Shown here: positions 13,140 to 24,666 of the stretch, piece by piece | Layout: every line of letters begins with the position of its first letter | How positions within the stretch are numbered: position 1 is the first letter of the stretch | Assembly (NCBI GenBank): GCA_004352715.1 | Contig: SCFE01000003.1 | Location: 5,442,797-5,506,796 of the forward strand | DNA length: 64,000 bases | Reading direction: 5' to 3' | Source: Hofstenia miamia | Taxonomy: Eukaryota; Xenacoelomorpha; Acoela | Made by a program: the position numbers and the translations under genes | Notes under the pieces: model-generated | What the model was told of the DNA's origin: nothing | Databases searched by the model: none | The model's input: only the letters and a program-made list of their open reading frames with translations

Positions 13140-13400
13140 TCTTGTTTACATTTGTAAATTACATATATATATTAATAAATAGTTTTCGCTTGTTGTTCTT
13201 GAGTTGTACATCTTATTCTATAATTAGTCAGATAATTGATATTTTTCCTATATTCATGATTTCAACTTCTTCTTCTTAAATAATGTATAATTTGTTCATT
13301 TCTTGTATTCTAGACCAATTTGTTCCATTGCAATATTGAATAAATTTAGAATCCTTTCTTCATTAATTTTCTATTATTGTTCTTATATTTAGATGACTAT
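13140..13400 (-). mobile_element. LINE 3'-end fragment, 5'-truncated copy
   Basis: This stretch aligns by eye over about 260 bases with 27125-27400, including the shared run attagtcagataattgata and the tract for the C-terminal region after the reverse transcriptase. Its frame is broken by several small indels. It is a third copy of the same minus-strand LINE family seen at 24667-26530 and 26970-27439. Confidence 0.75.
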
Positions 13401-16400
13401 AAATATTAAGTATCTTTAAACTTAGAAGTTTTTAACATACCTAACTTTCTAGAATGCCGAAAAATTGTAGAAAATTTCTTTGCAAGCGTCATAAAAATGT
13501 TGCGAATTGGAATTATGTTCGTTGGGCAAGGATTAGGATTAAGTTTTTGGTTGGAGTTACTAAGGTATAAGAAGAAATAAACGTTCTAAGGATCATCCTA
13601 CCACAAAAGAAAGGAAATGTTTGCGATTGAATCTAGGATCAGCTAACAGAGCAACTGGGTGTGTACGAAATTCTCTACTGAACCTTCGTAATGGCTGTAT
13701 AGGTTTCCTCAATAAATGTAGAATCTTCAGAATAATGAATTTAGCAACTACTTTACACGTAGGAATATCTATGCAATTTTGTCAATATATATATATATAT
13801 ATATATACGGGCTTTAGTTCCAAAATTTTAAAATATCTACAAGGCGCTTGACATAAAAAAATATATATGGGCGCAAGGTACTATGGCAAAAGGCGCTGGA
13901 TACGGGTGGAAAAAAATTTTTTTGAAAAAATTTGAAACTCATACATAAAAAATTAGACCCCTTTTCTAAATGCGCAATGTAAAAAATTTTTGGATAAAAT
14001 GAATTAATCTGACTTTCCATAAAAAAGTACGGGCGGTGGATCCAAATCCCATAGTATCTAGAGCCCGTATATGTATATGTATATATATATATAGAATAAT
14101 TCTCCTCCTTAGAAAAAATCTGGCTGCACCCCTGATGAAGAGGCGGTTTATACCAATGGCAGGCAAAAAGTAACAACAATACGTCTTTATTCTGTAATGA
14201 TTTTATGAAAGAAATGGGGCTAAACTTTTATGAACCATACTAGCAAATGTCTCTTACAATTTTGCTCAAAGCACTTTCGGGAGGGTTGGTGTAATGCTGG
14301 ATTATTAAATTTTGATAGGTTCACAACATATCTCCTGAATAGGTTGAACGAATTGCAAATACTAAGATATTTAATTATGAATTAAAAATTGTGAGTACTA
14401 ATGTTAATACTGAGCGAGGCACGCGTCAATGGGACAGCGGCGGATCGTGTTTTAGGAGCGAAATGAGTGAAGCGGAGTAACACGCCTGTATCTTGTGGTT
14501 ATTTCAGATTTTGGATGGCTTTATTAGCTTGTGAGTTACAGGAAATCATAATAATTTAAGAATTCCATGCAGTTTAGGGTTAAAGCTTTTCAGAAATAGT
14601 AATTAAAATTTGTTTAGGTGGAGATTCTGCAAGCAATTGTTATAAGATTGTTGAAGGAGAGAATTTGAAAATCCCCACGAGAAACTTATATTGCAGACAC
14701 TCTCCCAGAATTTGCATGTAGTTCATTTTATATTATGTAAAAGCAGAATATTAGGAAATGCATACCTCTAGCTTTAATATTCAAATTAGATAGTTTTCTT
14801 TGTAATTTTAATATTTACCGGTAATCATATCATTTACATGCCTCTTGTTTATCTATTAAATATTTCATTAATAAATTTATTATTCGTTTTATTTGAATGT
14901 GAAATAAATTAGTTTCCTCGTGTAGTTTTTAATCCTCCATATCAACTATACACTCCTAAAAATTAAACTTTCCAATAAATCACTACATGCTGTAAATAGA
15001 GGTTCATTAAGCGGAGGCAAAAGCTCTGATTATCATATGTTACTGAACTTAGGTTATTTAATAAATTGTGTCAACTAGAGTGCGTAAACTTTATATTTTA
15101 TATTTGACTATCAAATTTGTAAGAAGAGCGAATTTAGTCCAAAGAACATGTGCTATAGTCTTAAATGGAAAATCGTTTCTCACTGGGATTTGCTCTTTGT
15201 AAAAAACTACTCCATCCTTTCATATCGTCAAATGATGTGATATCATAGCAGGTATTTATAAAATATATACTGCAATATTCTGCGTGAACGCAAATATATC
15301 ATTATTCACTTCAAATTAGGTTTATATACATTGACTGATTAAGTTTTAAACAATACATTGAACAATCAAGAGTTACCTATACGCAACAGATAACCGTCAT
15401 TTTACTTCCTGCGAAGAAAATTAGCGATCAGGTTAAAAATATCGTTTTCAACATGGACACCCTATAGAATGATCCCTGCAATATTTGGCCTAAAGTAATG
15501 ATTAACGACATATCAAAAGCACAATCAATTTGAGGTCAATATACATTGACATATGTGAAAAGCCATGCATTTGCCATTGATATAATATGTACCAAACCTA
15601 TTGTTTGTTAGTTGATATATATAACCTAGAGAGGATTTTCCTCTGCATAAAAGTCTTTGTATTGTAGAAAAAGCTAATTGGCCACAAGACAAAAACATTT
15701 TTCGCATCCGCTAAAATGACTACAAAACATTTTCTTCAGTTTCAACATCAGTATGGCCCTTTTTTCAATTTCTCATCTCAGGTGCTTAATATCTGAAAGC
15801 AATAAAAAATCTTCAAAAATAACTTATGTATGTTTGTGTGTACTGCAAATTCCAAAATGCATGCAAGACTAACAATGATTTAAGTAGGCTAAGCAATCAG
15901 TCTCAAGAGCCTATATGTAATTGTTTGAATGCACTAATTACCTACATGAATTATAATATTACAAGCATAGTTCTAGAAAAGCTTTTCAAAATTCACATAG
16001 CAAAATTAAAACCTAAAGTTTAAGGTACTAAAGCAATATCAACCAATTTCTACACACTGTATATTGGAATTTTCATACAACAAAACTCTTGGCAAAGCCA
16101 TATACAATGTGCATGTACAACTGATGATTTTCATAAGCATGGTATGTCGTTTAAGAAACTGTAAAACTGGAAACTAAAATACTAATTATATTTTACTGTT
16201 ACAATATATCGAATAATAAAACTATTTAACTTGTTTAAATTCTGGGGACATTGTTTCCGCCCAAAATGGTATAAGTCGCCGTTTTATAAAACTTATCAAA
16301 TACATTCTTAAAGTTGCTAAAATGGTTTAATATCTTTAGTATAAGTCGTAGACAGGTCAATAGTGGTTAAATAGTTATTTAGTTTATTAATCCATATTTC

Positions 16401-16591
16401 AACTACTAATATTATTTATTTTGTTTAAGCAAATGCGAATTATTCAATATTTAACTAAAAGATATACATGTATTGATTTCTATTTACCTTATTGTAAACC
16501 ATTGAAATACATGTATTTTTATTCATATGAGTGAAAACAAAAATATTCCAAACGAAGTTCTGTTGAGAAAACAAGGAAAACGAAAATGCTT
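13401..16591. other. Intergenic, nothing firmly recognised
   Basis: AT-rich, with TA tracts at 13785-13807 and 14074-14092. Between them lie short inverted pieces containing gcgcaaggtactatgg and ccatagtatctagagccc, which may be an old MITE. No gene is supported. Confidence 0.5.
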
Positions 16592-18263
16592 TCACAGATG
16601 TTGAGTGTTGTACTCACACACGGCTCTTAGTAATTGGGCTGCATATTGTGGATGTTCTCCTCCAACTTTGTACTTCATCCACGCATGCCGAAAATCCGAG
16701 TGTATGGCCTCAATAGATTGCTCACTATATCTGCCCAGTCCAGTGTTTACTGTGAAGCAGAAATCTATGATGTGATGAAACACAAATGCACTTTCAGAGT
16801 AACTGAAATACCCGAGCTCATGTATAACTTATTGAGGGCCTGTATGTAATGGGAGTAGTTTTGATCAAAGTTGTTTCAGAAACATGAATGGACGGCTGGA
16901 CGATTGAACGAAGTATGTCCAAATGTGATAGCAGTTTATGGCATGAGTTGCCATTGAACGATCTTCCATAAAGAATGTCGCGCTCCACATGACATGCCTT
17001 TGGCCATCTCATGGCATCTGTCCATTTTTTCTCCATTGCTTTGAAAAGGGCATTGACAGAGCCAATCAGAAGATGGAGCTTAGCTGAGGCAGAAGATCTA
17101 GGCAGAAGATCTATTACGCGATCAGAAGACTAACTTTTTATGATGGAGAAAGTTAATGACGTTAGCACAATTTTTTTCTTGACTTTTATTTCAATCAGTC
17201 TCGTGAAACCATAACCAAAATTGATCAGATATGCTCCCCACTGTTCGCAGAATACCCTTTTGTTGAAGACGCGATGAAACGATCTGTGTGCATCACACCA
17301 TGTACAAGAATGTGTGGCCTCATGAAAAATCAATCCCAGTAGTATGTTTGCTAATTTAAGATTAGTTGTAATTGCTTTTGATGACATTGATGTACAGGCA
17401 TTAGGTCTGATCAGTTGCACTTGATACCACAATCTTAGAATGTTTTTGTTATTTTCTTAGATGTTTGGGACAATGGCGATTTAGAAAACCTTTTTGACAC
17501 CAGTGTTTTTTTCTGTGTAAGTCAATATTTGTTTTTTTAATGACACACAGGCGAACTTTAAGAAACCCGCCACCACCATCCAAACCAATTTTGAACAATA
17601 AGTATGAGTTTGATAAACCATAACCGCGTTTTTGGATAATAGTACATTGTACAAATCCACCCAGATTGTTGCAGGATATAGATGGTCGTCATTGTCAATC
17701 TCTAGTTTTTATCTTGGCCAAATTTCAAAATTATAGATTCAAAGAAAGTGTCCAATTAAGGGTATAAGTCAAATAACTTCTTCCTCAAGTTTTTTCTCAA
17801 TACTTTGTATGGAATTGGTGCTTAGATTCAAATTCACTTGTATGTTTGAAATATCATTCAAAGATGACAGAACTTTAGAATTATTGAACATTGATTAAAA
17901 AATAATTCAATTCGAACCATATCACCTGTTGAAGTAGAAAGAGTCACTATGGAATCCGCACATTTGTTAACCTTGTTGATAGTATCATTCAACAACGTCA
18001 ATGGCCTGCTAAATTACACTCAGAATGTCAGGTTTAGAAGCTTTTTCACATAATAGATATGTGCAATCGGAATGAGAACACGTAGTTGGTGGAGGTATTT
18101 GCAAATGTGAATAATCAAACAGGGTAATAAATCTCTGAAAAGACTCTGTGTCTCGTCCCGCAATGACATGTTCAACTCTATCCATATTACTCATATGTGC
18201 AGTATGATTTTTTAGTCGGTTTATACTTGAATATGTACTCAAGCAAAATGCATTTATATACAC
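16592..18263 (-). pseudogene. Decayed mobile-element protein with GRYSEQ / HSDF core
   Basis: Minus-strand coding pieces in several frames line up as one degenerate protein. In order they read RVEHVIAGRDTESFQRF, then an SCTWCDAH segment, then HLLIGSVNALFKAMEKKW, then NGNSCHKLLSHLDIL, then FHHIIDFC, GLGRYSEQSIEAIHSDF, YKVGGEHPQYAAQLL and CEYNTQHL at the end. I recall this architecture as a dispersed repeat protein in several metazoan genomes (hydra, corals, arthropods), probably encoded by a DNA transposon, but I cannot name the superfamily. At least three frame changes and internal stops show that it is dead. No terminal repeats were found. Confidence 0.6.
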
Positions 18264-18375
18264 ACTGTGCAGCCTACATGAAATTAATCTGTAATTCAGG
18301 GTGCTTTAATTGGTTGAAAAAAAATTTTTTTGTACACCCTCTATGTGTACATAAATTTCATTTTCTAAAATCAAT

Positions 18376-19428
18376 ATGGATTTGTCAACGCGTTTAGAAA
18401 TTGTGAAGCTATACTACTCCAATAATAATTCAGTAAAGTCTTGCCTGCGTGCGTACAAAACAATTCATAGACTACATAAGGATCCATTTACAGAGATGGC
18501 GATAATAAAAACGATACGAAAATTCAAATCAACGTTCTCAATACATGATGCTCATAAAACTGGCCGACCAGTTGTCATTAATGATGATTACATGAACGCA
18601 GTCAGAGACAATCTTGAACAACAATCTAAAAATATGGTAAGGATTACTTCTATGAGTAAAGCCAGTAGGAATACAGGCTTAGGCTATTCAATTTTCGAGG
18701 AAGATTATAGAAAAATATTTTTGTTTCAAACATTACAAACCAAAATTCGTGCAACAACTGTACGAAGATGACTGCAAACACAGATTAGAATTTTCCAAAC
18801 TTTTTGAGACAAAATTATTGCATAATATTGATGATATACTGTGGAGTGATGAAGCGCATTTTGGTCTGTCTGGGGAAGTCTCATCAATAAGCAGATACGT
18901 TTCGGCAGCAGAAAATCCACATCCGATAATCCAAAAACCGTTGCATTCACCTAAATTAACTGTTTTCATTGGGTTCAGTTCCTGTTTCATTATTCCGCCA
19001 TTCTTTTTCCCGATTGGTGAAACTGTTTGCAAAGAATTACGTTGAAATGGTGAAATCTCATGCGATACCGCATCTCAAACGCAAGCGAGCATTTAGGTGC
19101 ACAATCTTTATGCAGGACGGACAACACCGCACACAGCTAAACTCTCACTTTACTTCCTCAAAGCCAATTTTGGAGTTCGCATTATAAGCCGGAGCTGTAA
19201 TTGATTTTGGCCACCCAGATCACCCGATATCACTCCGTGTGACTTCTGGTTATGGTGCAATTTAAAGCGTAAGGTGTACAGAAAGAAGCTCACAAATTTG
19301 TCACAATTGAAAGCCCAATCAAAAAAGAAGTTACAGCTATCAATGCGGAAATGCTGCATAATGCTATCTATTGTGTCCCCAATGGTTTCGCTATGTTAAA
19401 GGACACCGACGACCAACATATACCATGA
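18376..19428 (+). pseudogene. Mariner-like (IS630/Tc1-mariner) transposase relic, copy A
   Basis: The frame opens MDLSTRLEIVKLYYSNNN and keeps a DUF4817-like helix-turn-helix region (RLEIVKLYY, then IKTIRKFKSTFSIHD and HKTGRP). After frameshifts come the first catalytic Asp in ILWSDEAHFGLSG (about 18835-18875), the second in FMQDGQHRTQ (about 19109-19138) and the third in PRSPDITPCDFWLW (about 19210-19250). That D, D, D order is that of mariner-type DDE transposases. At least two frameshifts and several stops disable it. A GGGTGC...ACACCC inverted pair at 18299-18341 upstream could be an old terminus, but no full TIR was found. Confidence 0.82.
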
Positions 19429-19821
19429 TTTAAACTCCTATGCATACACTTCAATTTCATGTTTGTTACATGTTTCGTAAATAGATATTTTTTGTTATGA
19501 TGTTTTGAAGTATAAACTGACTAAAAAATCATACTGTACTTATTACATACTGTTTCACTTTGCACCATCATAATAAACTATGTTCAAAATATTCTTTGCA
19601 TTATACTGTTGTCCATTTCTACTTAAGATTTTTATTGAACTATTTCATCTTTTCGAAATACTATTAAATATCATCTAGTATTAGTAATTGGTAATACATA
19701 CTGTAGCAAGAATATTTTTGTAAAATTACATTGTTTTCGTCTTAAAGAGATTGTTATAAAGCCAGTAACTTATACAATATACAAGGGCAGCAACTCACTC
19801 CAGTAAAATTGCAAAGCATAG

Positions 19822-19880
19822 CAGACTTGTCAATGAGCCGAGCGAGCCGAGCCGAGCTTGAGCAGAGTATTGGATATACA
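19822..19880. mobile_element. Truncated left end of the hAT MITE (duplicate)
   Basis: The first 59 bases of the MITE at 21328-21682, cut off at the N at 19881. It belongs to the duplicated assembly segment. Confidence 0.85.
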
Positions 19881-19881
19881 N

Positions 19882-20934
19882 ATGGATTTGTCAACGCGTT
19901 TAGAAATTGTGAAGCTATACTACTCCAATAATAATTCAGTAAAGTCTTGCCTGCGTGCGTACAAAACAATTCATAGACTACATAAGGATCCATTTACAGA
20001 GATGGCGATAATAAAAACGATACGAAAATTCAAATCAACGTTCTCAATACATGATGCTCATAAAACTGGCCGACCAGTTGTCATTAATGATGATTACATG
20101 AACGCAGTCAGAGACAATCTTGAACAACAATCTAAAAATATGGTAAGGATTACTTCTATGAGTAAAGCCAGTAGGAATACAGGCTTAGGCTATTCAATTT
20201 TCGAGGAAGATTATAGAAAAATATTTTTGTTTCAAACATTACAAACCAAAATTCGTGCAACAACTGTACGAAGATGACTGCAAACACAGATTAGAATTTT
20301 CCAAACTTTTTGAGACAAAATTATTGCATAATATTGATGATATACTGTGGAGTGATGAAGCGCATTTTGGTCTGTCTGGGGAAGTCTCATCAATAAGCAG
20401 ATACGTTTCGGCAGCAGAAAATCCACATCCGATAATCCAAAAACCGTTGCATTCACCTAAATTAACTGTTTTCATTGGGTTCAGTTCCTGTTTCATTATT
20501 CCGCCATTCTTTTTCCCGATTGGTGAAACTGTTTGCAAAGAATTACGTTGAAATGGTGAAATCTCATGCGATACCGCATCTCAAACGCAAGCGAGCATTT
20601 AGGTGCACAATCTTTATGCAGGACGGACAACACCGCACACAGCTAAACTCTCACTTTACTTCCTCAAAGCCAATTTTGGAGTTCGCATTATAAGCCGGAG
20701 CTGTAATTGATTTTGGCCACCCAGATCACCCGATATCACTCCGTGTGACTTCTGGTTATGGTGCAATTTAAAGCGTAAGGTGTACAGAAAGAAGCTCACA
20801 AATTTGTCACAATTGAAAGCCCAATCAAAAAAGAAGTTACAGCTATCAATGCGGAAATGCTGCATAATGCTATCTATTGTGTCCCCAATGGTTTCGCTAT
20901 GTTAAAGGACACCGACGACCAACATATACCATGA
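19882..20934 (+). pseudogene. Mariner-like transposase relic, copy B (identical to copy A)
   Basis: This is base-for-base the same as 18376-19428, shifted by 1506, including the same frameshifts and stops. Identical decay in two adjacent copies argues for one genomic locus represented twice in the assembly, not two insertions. Confidence 0.85.
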
Positions 20935-21327
20935 TTTAAACTCCTATGCATACACTTCAATTTCATGTTTGTTACATGTTTCGTAAATAGATATTTTTTG
21001 TTATGATGTTTTGAAGTATAAACTGACTAAAAAATCATACTGTACTTATTACATACTGTTTCACTTTGCACCATCATAATAAACTATGTTCAAAATATTC
21101 TTTGCATTATACTGTTGTCCATTTCTACTTAAGATTTTTATTGAACTATTTCATCTTTTCGAAATACTATTAAATATCATCTAGTATTAGTAATTGGTAA
21201 TACATACTGTAGCAAGAATATTTTTGTAAAATTACATTGTTTTCGTCTTAAAGAGATTGTTATAAAGCCAGTAACTTATACAATATACAAGGGCAGCAAC
21301 TCACTCCAGTAAAATTGCAAAGCATAG

Positions 21328-21682
21328 CAGACTTGTCAATGAGCCGAGCGAGCCGAGCCGAGCTTGAGCAGAGTATTGGATATACAACGAGCCGTTTTTA
21401 AACAAACCAAATTTATAGTGCTGCCTGTTAATTTGATTATGCAGTTTTTTCTTATTTTTTCATTCAATATTTCTTACTTATAATCTTATTTTAGAAATGT
21501 TTATTAAATAATAGGAAGAGCAATTGAAAAAATTCTGAGAGCACAATATTTTTTAAAAAAAGCACCGAACTGAAACGAGCGTCATTGAAAGATTTTCTGT
21601 GGCGAGCCGAGCCGAGCCGAACTTACTCAAAATTTAAACGAGCCGAGCCGAGCTTAGAAATTAAGGCTCGTTGACAAGTCTG
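21328..21682. mobile_element. Non-autonomous hAT (Ac-like) MITE with GAGCC subterminal repeats
   Basis: This 355-base element starts CAGACTTGTCAATGAGCC and ends GGCTCGTTGACAAGTCTG, a near-perfect inverted repeat of about 18 bases. Flanking 8-base repeats are aagcatag at 21320-21327 and atgcatag at 21683-21690 (7 of 8 match). Both ends carry runs of the pentamer GAGCC (and GAGCCGAGC), in inverted orientation toward the middle. Short GC-rich subterminal repeats of this kind are known transposase-binding sites in Ac-like hAT elements. There is no internal coding sequence. Confidence 0.85.
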
Positions 21683-21690
21683 ATGCATAG

Positions 21691-22544
21691 TGATTGAAAG
21701 CAAGGTCAATTCAAAATAACTTATTAGTATCAATCAGGTTAGAAGTAATCAGTGTTTTTCAAAACAAGAATGTGCTTGCCCTGTGAGTGCAACTTTTGAA
21801 AAAACTTACCAAATGTCCGCTTTGAGATGCCATACCTATCACACAATATTGGTAGACCCGGCCCACTTTCATCTCTGGCATAGAGTTCAATGCACTAAAT
21901 GATGAAATTTAATAAAAGAGTGCTAAAGGAATTTGCTCTAGTTGTCCATGTTTCTTAGAAAATAAGTATGTATCAGTGTTTGAGGACGAGTCCAATTCAA
22001 CCATCAGGTGAGCAGAATTATGGTATTTAAGCTATAATTTTGAACTTTTCTGGATGTTCAAAATATACTAGACATTATAAAAAAATGTTATATACCCATT
22101 ATGCCTGAACATGCGAATTCAATGTCTTTTGTGCGAAATTGTGAGTAAAATGTCTACTTAAATGTGTTCAACATTTAGCTGTAGTTAAGTAAACCACTGG
22201 TATACTGCTAGAGGAGTAGTAAAGAAAGGCAGGGTTGTATATATGCAGCTTTTTCAAAATGATCAGTTTTCAATAACTTTTTACACTTTTCTATTGATTT
22301 TGATACGAAAAAAGGCGTTTTTTAGAAATTCTGGATTTGGCAGCCATTGGTCAAAAAAACTGCGGCCATACTTGTATTTTAAATTATACAATTATACCCC
22401 CTTTTTACCTATGTACCTATATGTTTTTTGATCAATAAAAATCTTTAATGTCTGTTTCACGTCAGATCAACAGGTACAGGTCTCATTAAAAATTTTAGCA
22501 TTACATTAAAGAAAAAAGAAAATACTTTTCCAAAATTATTTTCC
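21691..22544. other. Intergenic, nothing recognised
   Basis: AT-rich sequence with one small plus-strand frame (22243-22431) that has no recognisable domain. Confidence 0.5.
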
Positions 22545-22674
22545 TTAAAATGTTAAAGTAGTTCGATTGGATGTTGTATTTACAGATATGTCTTGTTCGT
22601 ACATAATCAATGCATAGAATTTAAATGGATCTGCAGGAGCACCTTGTAAAGTATATCGAAATCTAATGTCATTG
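22545..22674 (-). CDS. C-terminal coding fragment of unknown protein, cut by a gap
   Basis: On the minus strand the sequence out of the N gap reads NDIRFRYTLQGAPADPF, then YALIMYEQDISVNTTS, with a stop soon after. It looks like real coding sequence: no AT-driven Lys/Asn/Ile runs and an amphipathic beta-strand-like pattern. I do not recognise it securely. A C-terminal jelly-roll strand of a Polinton-type capsid protein is a weak possibility, from the YxxxxYE..I.VN spacing only. The rest of the protein would lie in the 1000-N gap. Confidence 0.35.
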
Positions 22675-23674
22675 NNNNNNNNNNNNNNNNNNNNNNNNNN
22701 NNNNNNNNNNNNNNNNNNNNNNNNNNNNNNNNNNNNNNNNNNNNNNNNNNNNNNNNNNNNNNNNNNNNNNNNNNNNNNNNNNNNNNNNNNNNNNNNNNNN
22801 NNNNNNNNNNNNNNNNNNNNNNNNNNNNNNNNNNNNNNNNNNNNNNNNNNNNNNNNNNNNNNNNNNNNNNNNNNNNNNNNNNNNNNNNNNNNNNNNNNNN
22901 NNNNNNNNNNNNNNNNNNNNNNNNNNNNNNNNNNNNNNNNNNNNNNNNNNNNNNNNNNNNNNNNNNNNNNNNNNNNNNNNNNNNNNNNNNNNNNNNNNNN
23001 NNNNNNNNNNNNNNNNNNNNNNNNNNNNNNNNNNNNNNNNNNNNNNNNNNNNNNNNNNNNNNNNNNNNNNNNNNNNNNNNNNNNNNNNNNNNNNNNNNNN
23101 NNNNNNNNNNNNNNNNNNNNNNNNNNNNNNNNNNNNNNNNNNNNNNNNNNNNNNNNNNNNNNNNNNNNNNNNNNNNNNNNNNNNNNNNNNNNNNNNNNNN
23201 NNNNNNNNNNNNNNNNNNNNNNNNNNNNNNNNNNNNNNNNNNNNNNNNNNNNNNNNNNNNNNNNNNNNNNNNNNNNNNNNNNNNNNNNNNNNNNNNNNNN
23301 NNNNNNNNNNNNNNNNNNNNNNNNNNNNNNNNNNNNNNNNNNNNNNNNNNNNNNNNNNNNNNNNNNNNNNNNNNNNNNNNNNNNNNNNNNNNNNNNNNNN
23401 NNNNNNNNNNNNNNNNNNNNNNNNNNNNNNNNNNNNNNNNNNNNNNNNNNNNNNNNNNNNNNNNNNNNNNNNNNNNNNNNNNNNNNNNNNNNNNNNNNNN
23501 NNNNNNNNNNNNNNNNNNNNNNNNNNNNNNNNNNNNNNNNNNNNNNNNNNNNNNNNNNNNNNNNNNNNNNNNNNNNNNNNNNNNNNNNNNNNNNNNNNNN
23601 NNNNNNNNNNNNNNNNNNNNNNNNNNNNNNNNNNNNNNNNNNNNNNNNNNNNNNNNNNNNNNNNNNNNNNNNNN
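22675..23674. other. Assembly gap of 1000 N
   Basis: A round-number gap of unknown true length, bordered on the right by a TA microsatellite at 23675-23702. Confidence 0.99.
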
Positions 23675-23702
23675 TATATATATATATATATATATATATA
23701 TA
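23675..23702. repeat. (TA)n microsatellite at gap edge
   Basis: A pure TA tract directly after the N run; probably why the assembly broke here. Confidence 0.95.
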
Positions 23703-23829
23703 CAACATTTTGGATGTAGTAATAAGTTGAAAATTTTTCTTTATACATTTTTCTTATTAAAGCTATGATTATTTATAGCTACTTTGACAGCCTGATTTAG
23801 TTGCATAGGAAATTTTCTGAGAAAGTTTT

Positions 23830-24240
23830 GGTTTATGTCTGTGTAAAGTATGTTGGCAAAGTTAAAAAGACCTACTACTATAGAGTATGAATTAATTGAA
23901 TTTTCACTTTAGTTGGAAGTTTTTGAGAAATTATATTAATTATCTTAATCGATATGTCCATTTTTCTATTAATATGATTTAGTTGCTTTTCAAAATTTAA
24001 ATGTGAGTCAAAAGCAATTCCTAGTTATTTGTATGAACGCCGTTAAAATTAACTTTATATTGTGAATTATCAGCAGATTCAAAATTTGATTTCATAATGC
24101 AGAATTCAGTTTCTAAGAGAGTCATCTTTAGTCTCAGGGGAGCAAAATATTTGAAGAGAGAACTATAATTTTTCGAGAGTTTGAATAGATTTTTCAAGAG
24201 ATATATCAGAGTTAAATAATATTGAATCATCTATTAATAT
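23830..24240 (-). pseudogene. LINE reverse transcriptase relic
   Basis: On the minus strand this reads LIDDSILFNSDISLEKSI, matching the YADD box and following helix of the LINE copy at 24667-26530. It continues into the thumb region, where the plus strand shares gaattaattgaatttt with 25170-25190. Many substitutions and indels make it an older copy of the same or a closely related family. Confidence 0.7.
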
Positions 24241-24666
24241 ATATTGTGGTATCAGGCCAGCAGCGTGATGATTCTTTATTCCGCCGCTAATCTCGCGAAC
24301 AACAATCAACGCTTCCATTGAAGGACTTTTAAGTTGTCATGCGTGCGTAAGATTTATTTTAATTTTGTAAACATTAAGTTCCCTTAAACTCGCAAAGCTG
24401 TTGCAGTTTACGTTTATTATTCTGTTATGTTATATATATAGAGCACGATTATGCGCATTCGATTTAATAAAAATTTTGTTTGAAATGAAAGGAAAGGAAA
24501 TATAATATCTATATTTAGAGTTGATTTTTGCAATCTAAAATACTGTTTACAACTCTAAATAGCGTCAAACAATAGAAATAAAGGAACAAAACACATACAA
24601 AGATAATATTTACAAAACAATTACAATTACTAGCTTGGGCTATGGCGAATTTAGGTTAGATGCGGT
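24241..24666. other. Spacer between two LINE copies, nothing recognised
   Basis: About 425 bases, with a locally GC-richer part at 24244-24360. No coding signal was identified. It may include the 3' untranslated region of the LINE that follows. Confidence 0.4.

Larger units (their letters stand above)
18376..21386. repeat. 1505-base exact tandem duplication across a one-N gap
   Basis: Bases 18376-19880 and 19882-21386 appear identical throughout and are separated only by N at 19881. The left unit stops in the middle of the hAT MITE that is complete in the right unit (21328-21682). A single-N join, zero divergence, and a boundary cutting an element at the same base point to an unmerged contig overlap. 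Confidence 0.95.

Noticed and set aside
13814-14179. 121-codon minus-strand frame
   Set aside because: Rich in Tyr/Ile from TA repeats (IYIYTYTYTG), with no domain and no splice support.
22545-23748. Long open frames of 350-390 codons on both strands
   Set aside because: They consist almost wholly of the 1000-N gap plus TA-repeat translation; only the short tail at 22545-22674 is real sequence.
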